Assembly (NCBI GenBank): GCA_014529385.2 | Contig: CM043944.1 | Coordinates: 167,347,740-167,411,739 of the forward strand | Source of the DNA: Adiantum capillus-veneris | Lineage: Eukaryota > Streptophyta > Polypodiopsida > Polypodiales > Pteridaceae | DNA: 64,000 nucleotides | Direction: 5' to 3' | Shown: positions 57,902 through 64,000 of the stretch, piece by piece | Position numbering within the stretch: position 1 is the first letter of the stretch | How the letters are laid out: each line of letters opens with the position of its first letter | The notes under the pieces: generated by a model | What the model saw: only the letters and a program-made list of their open reading frames with translations | Told to the model about the DNA's origin: nothing | Database searches by the model: none | Translations under genes and position numbers: made by a program

Positions 57902-58100
57902 CACCACAATGAGCATACTCAGTAGCATACTTCAATACCAAACATACTTTGTAAGGTAATCACAGCTAACATGAGCAAGACATGCTCATTGTCGTTCCAA
58001 ATCAACACCACAATGAGCATACTCAGTAGTATATTTGAAGACCATACATACACTGTAAAGTAATCACAACTAACATGATCAAGATATGCGCATAAACAAG
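57902..58100. repeat. 104-bp tandem duplication
   Basis: CACCACAATGAGCATACTCA occurs at 57902 and 58006; the remainder aligns with several substitutions. Confidence 0.85.
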
Positions 58101-59080
58101 CACTAAAAATATGCAAGTCCAGTCAATACAAAAAACATGAGTGATGATAGTGGCCTCATACATGAGAGTCATTAAACCATATGGCATCCAATGTCAAGTC
58201 CGCATCAAGAATACCATAAAACACATATACTACCAATTTGTATAAGACTATGGGAAATGGAATTAATTTAATTGTAATTTAGAGAGGCTTAGAGTCCATG
58301 CGTATAAAGAAGTGCTTAAGCTAAGAGATAAGCATTCTTGGGTAGGAAAAGATCTTGTAGATTTGGTGGTCATGGATGATATTGGAATCTCAATGCCTAT
58401 GTATCTCTTGACTTTCACTAATCAACTTTCATGTCTTCTTATTTGTCTACTTTGGATTGATTGTGTGCATTTCAAGTGGATTACATTTGAAATCTTCTAA
58501 TCATTGTCTAATTAATATTGCTTCCATCCATGTAGCTTGGTTGTGATGTGTGAGGGCTATGTCTTCTTACACTTGACTTTTGTTTCCACAACGTGTGTGT
58601 GGTTAGTGTTAGTGCATGTGAATTAACATTGAGTGGTTGGGTGGGCTATAGTGCTAACACTAATGTGAAGTAGAACTTGTTAACCATATTTCTTTTGTAG
58701 AGTGGTGAATGGGAGATTAAGGAGAGGCAAGCTTCAATTCCCATGATGTGTACAAGGTAGTTAGTAAGTTTGTGAGAATGAGTAGAAAAAGAATAATCCA
58801 TGGCTTCTCTTTATGAGTGTTAATCCTTGAATCCTTTTATTCATTGTGTCCATTGAAGCTCTCACACTTCATTGTGTGATAACTCCAAGAAAGCCCACAT
58901 TATATTCCTTAGATTGATAATCTTGTTGGTCAAGGACTATGCTATTTGCCTATGCTACGCCCCACCCCCTCACATTTTTGTTAGCCATGGTCGATGAGTA
59001 TGCGCTTGATGCAAAATTGTCATGCGTAGAAAAAATAAAACACAAAAATAACTTGTGCTATATAGATCCCAACCCATAGT
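58101..59080. other. Unassigned sequence
   Basis: No gene, repeat or element end recognised. Confidence 0.4.
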
Positions 59081-59094
59081 AGATTGCGATAGTT

Positions 59095-59383
59095 TCTTCA
59101 TGTTGGTATCGATCTTTCTTCTGGAACACTAGAAAAGCTATTTAATGAAGTGAAAAAAGGGTTAAAGCCTAATGTAGCAAGTAGGCTTGTGAAAATCAAA
59201 GTGAGCATGCCAATCCATGTATTTGTGAAATATTTGGCCACAAGTGAATGTCCAATAGCTCTGAAAAATACCATGCTTGTGTGTAAGAATGTAGACAAAG
59301 ATACAATACTTGAGTTTCTAGACAAAGGATGGGATTTTTGTGATTCTAATGGAATTGATTACAAAGTGGATCCATCAAATTAA
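59095..59383 (+). other. Possible exon or gene fragment
   Basis: One frame reads HVGIDLSSGTLEKLFNEVKK ... IHVFVKYLATSECPIALKNT ... FLDKGWDFCDSNGIDYKVD. Composition is that of a real protein, and it is followed by a second frame to 59589. Family not recognised; it could be a host gene fragment carried by, or left between, elements. Confidence 0.3.
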
Positions 59384-59858
59384 ATGTGAAATACACGATA
59401 AAAAGTCAAAACTTTATCATGACATTTTACTATCAAAGATCTCATAGAGTAAACGGTGTTCCTATGATATTGCATCAAGACCTTCAAAATATGCAAGACA
59501 ATCCTTTGGTACACATTGATGCATGGATGCATGAAGAACTTCAAACCACTTTATCTATTGGTGGAGAGTGCAATATTCTACAAATTTGACAAGAGTTGAT
59601 AAATGAAGACGAAGTTGAGCTTCCCCAAGATTTTCTATTTTAGATCAATTGTAGACAAGTAATTTCATCAAAACAACAGGTTTAAATAAAAGATAAAGAT
59701 TTTTGACTAGCATATTTTTTTATCTTGACAGATATCCAAAAGAAGAGAGAATCTTATGAAGTGTAAGGACATACATTTGAATGTGGTCTTCATAAATAGG
59801 TACACAAATTCAAATATGGAGAAGGTAAAGACAATATCTTAATCTATTACAAGTTGTT

Positions 59859-61030
59859 TTAATACACAAAAGTACTTAAAATATATTTATCATGTTTTCG
59901 ATACATTGTCACTTTCAATCTCTTTTTAATCCTTTCATCAGAGGTGCTTATTACTGATGGTTCTGGCATTGGTGACTTCTTTATGTCTTCATCTTCAACA
60001 AATTCTTCTTCATGAGGGTCAGCCGGTAAATCATTTTGGTTAGCTTCTTCTTCTTGTGATGGCGTTTCTTCTGCGAGAAGCTTTTCATCTTCAAACCACT
60101 CCATCTCTTTTGGAGACTTTGATAGTTCATCATCTATAGCCTCTTGTCTATCAAACTCTAGACTTTCCTTTTAAAAAGCTTTGCAATTAATCCAACTGTT
60201 TGCATTGAAATTATTTATTATGCTTTCAATTTTATCCATACAAAATTGTGCTACATCCAGCTCTGTATATGTTGTAATAGAAAGTTACAATACTGCAAGA
60301 ACAATTTTGTGAGTCAAAGAAATTGTATCATTTGGTGCATTAAGTGTTAGAAATAAATAGACCTTTGAGGTCTCGCTTTTGTAAACATGATCCAACATGG
60401 CTTTGGCACTGAATAGCAAATACCATCCAAACTTATGATTGTCCTTTTGTTGTGGTACCTATAGAAAGTGAACCAAGAAACAAAAGAAACTTAATTACCA
60501 AGATAGAAAAAGCTTAGTAAAAAGAGAGAACTCAAACTTGAATCTTTCCATGTGTAATCTCTTTAGAAATACTACCCAAAGCATGGAAGATTTCAGTGGT
60601 TGCAATTAAGATGTTGACACGGCTGTTCAAAAAGTTCACAATATTTCAAATTTCTTTTTGCTTAACAAATTTTGTAAAGGCTTTAAATTTATTACCCTTT
60701 GATGTCCAAGTCTGTTTTTTTCTCAATAGAATTGAAATTAAGAACTACTTTTTCTTGCATGTCTAGCTTGACAAGGCTCCAATGGTTTGTACAAAAGAAA
60801 TGAAAAAAAATAAATTTCACAATTTATAGAACACTTTGTAGTATACAACAATGATTTACCTTGAGATATATGGAAAAGTAATAGCTCTCACACTTGGATT
60901 GCAATAGGTAAACCAACCTATAAGATCTTGGGGAGGCTTTCTTTCATCTTAAAGACAAAAGATTTGGTAGTCAATTATAAACACCTCATCTTGTATGTCT
61001 CCAAGAAGTGCTTCTTTGATCATGATGCAA
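59859..61030 (-). pseudogene. Possible multi-exon host gene fragment
   Basis: Coherent peptides in minus order: IKEALLGDIQDEVFIIDYQI and DLIGWFTYCNPSVRAITFPY (about 61025-60865), ending at TCAAG followed by GTAAAT, a good splice donor; NFLNSRVNILIATTEIFHAL (about 60645-60540); HKFGWYLLFSAKAMLDHVYK (about 60440); and an acidic 82-codon end (60104-59859). The LIGWF stretch recalls MPN-domain proteins of the Abraxas type, but only loosely. In-frame stops suggest decay. Confidence 0.3.
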
Positions 61031-61083
61031 TTGAACACTTAAGTTAGTATCATAATAGCAATGAGTGAAAGGAGCCCTTTAAT

Positions 61084-62077
61084 ATGTAACGGAATTAGAC
61101 TATGAACATTGAGAATAGAGGAATTTAGAGAAATGTAGTGAGAATTTTTATGAGAATACTTTGAGAAAATAGAGAGAGAAGTTGATTAGAGGTAGCAACA
61201 TAACGATTATACTTCATTAGCTTGGCATGAATAATGCTTTGCAAGAGAGATAATTAGAGAACTTGACAACAATTGAGGACCGGATTTATGTGGAGCCGGG
61301 GTCCCCCCTCCAAAAGGCTTTTGTATTATACCTTCCCCCATAAAGAGAGACTTGGTACAATACAAGCTTTGTGTTCCTTGAGACCTTGATGGTGCAATGA
61401 AAATAGAGAGCTTCATGCACCACAATTATACTGCTAAATTAATCTAATGAAAGCATTAACTTGTCCCCGGCCTTGATCCCAAGACCTCAAACACCTTCAA
61501 AGGTGGAGAGATCTAGTAGGGAATGAGGGTAGGGAAGAGGAAGAAGAAGTAACATAAAAGAGATAAGTAGTGTCCTCTCATACCATTATTCATAGGGCTT
61601 AGCATAGCATAGTAGCATAGTAATGGAGATGAAGAAGATGGAAAGCATAGCATTGAAGCATGGCTCTTGGTTGGATTTGCATTCCATAGTCAAGAGTGTT
61701 GGTGTAGGATCTCCACTTCTAAAGCTTGGAGAAGGAGATGACTTGTGTGCACAACACACAATCAGAGCATGTGTGTGTGTGACTTGTGGTGTATATAAAA
61801 GAGAGAGAGAGATCTTATTTATTTTATTGTAGCCTCTTCAACAAGCACCCTCCTTCTTTTCCTTTAAGAGAAAGACCTTAACTTTTTAAATTGTAGCATT
61901 TGGACAAATGTCCTCCTTTTCCATTTTTAAGAGAAAGATCTTGATTTTTTAATTGAATTTAAATTCTCATTGGACCTTTCTATAGGTCATCCAATAAATT
62001 TTAGGCACCTTATGAGGGCAATATTTCTAGGGGCCTAACATGTGGCCTTAGTGCCTCTTGAGTCTTGGACTTTCCTT

Positions 62078-62129
<52 letters not shown>

Positions 62130-62250
62130 GTATGTTCTCTCTCATGCCCCTAATTAGGGCTTATCTTTGACTTGAACACCTCAAGCACAAACCTAGCTTG
62201 CCTAACCTGAAGGTCCTAGGTCTAAGGACTTGTAACACTAACCTTTGGAG
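61084..62250 (-). repeat. Third copy of the E4 LTR, truncated
   Basis: Starts TGTAACGG and follows the E4 LTR block by block (for example GAGACTTGGTACAAT near 61350), more diverged than the other two. It is cut at 62250 by the copia LTR. Contains a (TG)n run at 62081-62132. Confidence 0.85.
62081..62132 (+). repeat. (TG)n microsatellite
   Basis: About 25 units inside the LTR copy. Confidence 0.95.
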
Positions 62251-62478
62251 TGTTGAAATTAGGGTTGCAGGAAAACACACACAGCTTGGAGAAGACGAAG
62301 GAAGCTCAAGGCACACAATAGAGAGTGTATTGATTAGTGTGAAATGGAAAGATCACTTAGCCCTAGAGTGATGGGTGTATATACAATGCACGGGGGGAAA
62401 AACTCCTAGTGAGGGAAAAAATGCCCTAGCGGTCCTAAGTGTGTTCACACACATCACTACTACATGTATATGGTAACA
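62251..62478 (-). repeat. 3' LTR of the terminal copia element
   Basis: TGTTACC...TTTCAACA on the minus strand, with a TATA box (TGTATATACACC) near 62374-62387. Confidence 0.82.
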
Positions 62479-62562
62479 AATCTCCCATGGAGGAGTGCTG
62501 CTGTGGATGAGAGCTGGCACATAAAGTAAAGGGAAGTGCCATGCCCTGAGGACATGATCAAT

Positions 62563-63020
62563 CTACAAAGGGGAGTAAGCCCAAAGCTTTGTGAAAAGAT
62601 TCAAACTTCTCAGAAGACAACTCCTTTGTGAAAAGATCTGCAAGGTTGTGCTGCGTTGGCACATAAGACAAGCTGAACTCCTCTGTTGAGAGCCTCTCCC
62701 TAGCATAGTGGTAATGCACCTAAATGTGCTTTGTGCTAACATAAAAAACTGGGTTCCTCGCAACTGCCAATGCGCTTTGACTGTCAGCGTAGATAGTGTT
62801 GGCAGTGTCTTGTCCAACACCCAAATCAGCCATAAGGCGTCTGAGCCATACACACTCAACCGTAACTGTGAAGACTGCCATGTACTCAGCCTCACAACTG
62901 GAACTGGCCACAATAGGTTGATTCTTGCTTAACCATGATATGCATGAGATGACAATCATGAAACAAAAACCACTTGTGGACACTCATGTGTCAAAAAAAC
63001 TAGCCCAATCTGAGTCCACT
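62563..63020 (-). pseudogene. Copia RNase H
   Basis: VDSDWASFFDT then STSGFCFMIVISCISWLSKN, VASSSCEAEYMAVF, TIYADSQSALAVARNP and PTQHNLADLFTKELSSEKFE. The catalytic set is largely readable; two frames. Confidence 0.88.
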
Positions 63021-63691
63021 TCAAGATTTCCTTGGATCATAAGTCTCCAAGTACTAGCAAAAGTCTGGTAAGAATTTGGCAAGGCATCAAGAACAGTCTG
63101 CACAAGGGAATTGTCTAAAATAACTTCACCGCAAGAAATAAGTTGCTCATTGATATCCTTGACACCAACAAGGAAAGTGTTCATGTCATCTTTCTCATGC
63201 ATAATCTTTTATTCCAGCTCTTTATGCAACAATGCAATTTTAGCCTCATTACGACTTGCATAAAAACCAGCCATAGTATCCCAAACATGTTTTGCAAATT
63301 TTGTTGAATGAATGTGAGGAGTAATAGTGCGCTTCATAAACAACACAATCAATGCATGAGCCTATGCATCTTTTACATCCCAACAAGCTTGTTCTACCGT
63401 AGGCAAAAAAAATCTAACAACAACAATCCTTGCATCAAGAACTGCAACATCCTCAACATCCCCTGTATCCTCAAAACTAGGACATACATCAATGCCCTAC
63501 ACAATGTTCCAAACGCCCTTTGACACAAGAACATGTTGCAGCATATAAGCCCACATAGGGTAATTTTTCTTATCCAATCCGTCCTTAGCAGTAAACATCT
63601 TGAACACATATGTGTTGTTGTGAGTCATGGTAAATGTTGCACCTGATGTGAAAACTGTTCGAAAAGAGGAGAAGGAAAGCGGGAACAACAT
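63000..63691 (-). pseudogene. Copia gag, C-terminus replaced by RNase H
   Basis: KDGLDKKNYPMWAYMLQHVL, KGVWNIV, VWDTMAGFYASRNEAKIALL and LVQTVLDALPNSYQTFASTW form the copia gag core. The frame then passes from STWRLMIQGNL straight into EVDSDWAS of RNase H at about 63025. Confidence 0.85.
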
Positions 63692-63972
63692 ATACTATAT
63701 AGCATAAACCGTAGAAGACCATAAGAGACATGTTATGCTAAAAACGACAATGGCAGAAAATGACAAAATAGTATGCGCAATACTGCTTGTAGTGGAAACG
63801 GAGGCCGTAATGCACCCAAGGCCGTAATGAGCCCGAATCAAAATTCATTTTGGAGGCCGTAATGAGCCAAAATTTTTGTCGACCTGCGAATGCTTGCCAA
63901 AGCTCATAGGAATTGGAGAAAGTGAGCAGGCGTGTGGTGGAGCTACTGGCGACTAAGCCCGGGAGGATGCAA

Positions 63973-63987
63973 CCTACTCTAATACCA
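63973..63987 (-). other. Primer binding site of the terminal copia element
   Basis: The minus strand reads TGGTATTAGAGTAGG two bases after the 5' LTR end, an initiator-Met type. Confidence 0.8.
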
Positions 63988-64000
63988 ATTGTTGGAATTA

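Larger units (their letters stand above)
62251..64000 (-). mobile_element. Ty1/copia element with gag fused to RNase H; 5' LTR runs off the window
   Basis: A 228-bp 3' LTR (62251-62478), RNase H, gag, a primer site (63973-63987) and the first 11 bases of the 5' LTR (TGTTGGAATTA at 63990, matching TGTTGAAATTA at 62251). Protease, integrase and RT are gone. It is inserted into the E4-type LTR; the candidate target duplication TGGAG is at 62246-62250. Confidence 0.88.

Noticed and set aside
59859-61030. Firm assignment to an Abraxas/MPN-type gene
   Set aside because: Only a short LIGWF-like stretch agrees; the catalytic or coiled-coil signatures needed are not seen.

Overview
This is a gene-poor stretch of a plant nuclear genome built almost entirely of nested, mostly decayed transposable elements. 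The evidence is the element types: Ty3/gypsy elements with tRNA-Asp-type and initiator-Met-type primer sites, a chromodomain chromovirus, Ty1/copia elements, LINEs, and many (TC)n/(AC)n microsatellites. The style of the Ty3 reverse transcriptase (a LDGFSGYNQ motif, extra reading frame after pol) recalls elements I associate with seed-free plants or gymnosperms, but I cannot name a species and this is a weak inference. I see no rRNA or tRNA gene, no CRISPR array, and no convincing intact host gene.

Layout. (A) 1-15446: a long Ty3 element on the + strand (E1). Its 5' end lies off the window. It carries gag-protease, a linker, RT-RNase H, integrase with a duplicated zinc module, a second protease-like domain, a W-[IV]-P-K repeat tail, a spacer with five identical 24-bp palindromes, a broken downstream ORF with coiled coils, a polypurine tract and a 939-bp 3' LTR. 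(B) 15447-16465: a Ty1/copia RT fragment into which E1 and then E2 inserted. (C) 16466-19436: 5' LTR, primer site, long leader and gag start of a second, related Ty3 element (E2), whose leader has its own set of palindromes with a compensatory base change. (D) about 19440-26000, minus: a decayed chromovirus. (E) about 26000-31076, plus: a broken LINE with endonuclease and RT, followed by a second LINE-type copy that has only ORF1 but the same 3' end. (F) 31077-34410: microsatellites and an irregular tandem repeat. (G) 34411-45971, minus: E3, a Ty3 element complete from LTR to LTR with a TGCCT target duplication. It is related to E1 but has no RT or integrase, and a terminal-inverted-repeat element (TIR-A) sits inside it. 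(H) 46587-about 52690, minus: E4, a gag-protease remnant between two 1.35-kb LTRs, one of them split by a second TIR copy (TIR-B). (I) about 52700-57600, minus: a decayed Ty1/copia element. (J) 58100-61080: unassigned sequence with a few possible exon-like pieces. (K) 61084-64000: a third copy of the E4 LTR, cut by a Ty1/copia element whose gag is fused directly to RNase H.

How it fits together. E1, E2 and E3 belong to one broad lineage: similar LTR ends, the same type of primer site (E2 and E3) and shared gag/protease architecture (E1 and E3). The most interesting signals are (1) the palindromes, identical within E1, symmetric but altered in E2, with matching half-sites in each element's own LTR; (2) a protease-like domain retained both in an element with pol and in one without it; (3) a duplicated integrase zinc-binding module; and (4) an ORF1-only LINE derivative. 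All functional statements rest on reading motifs by eye; no database search was possible.
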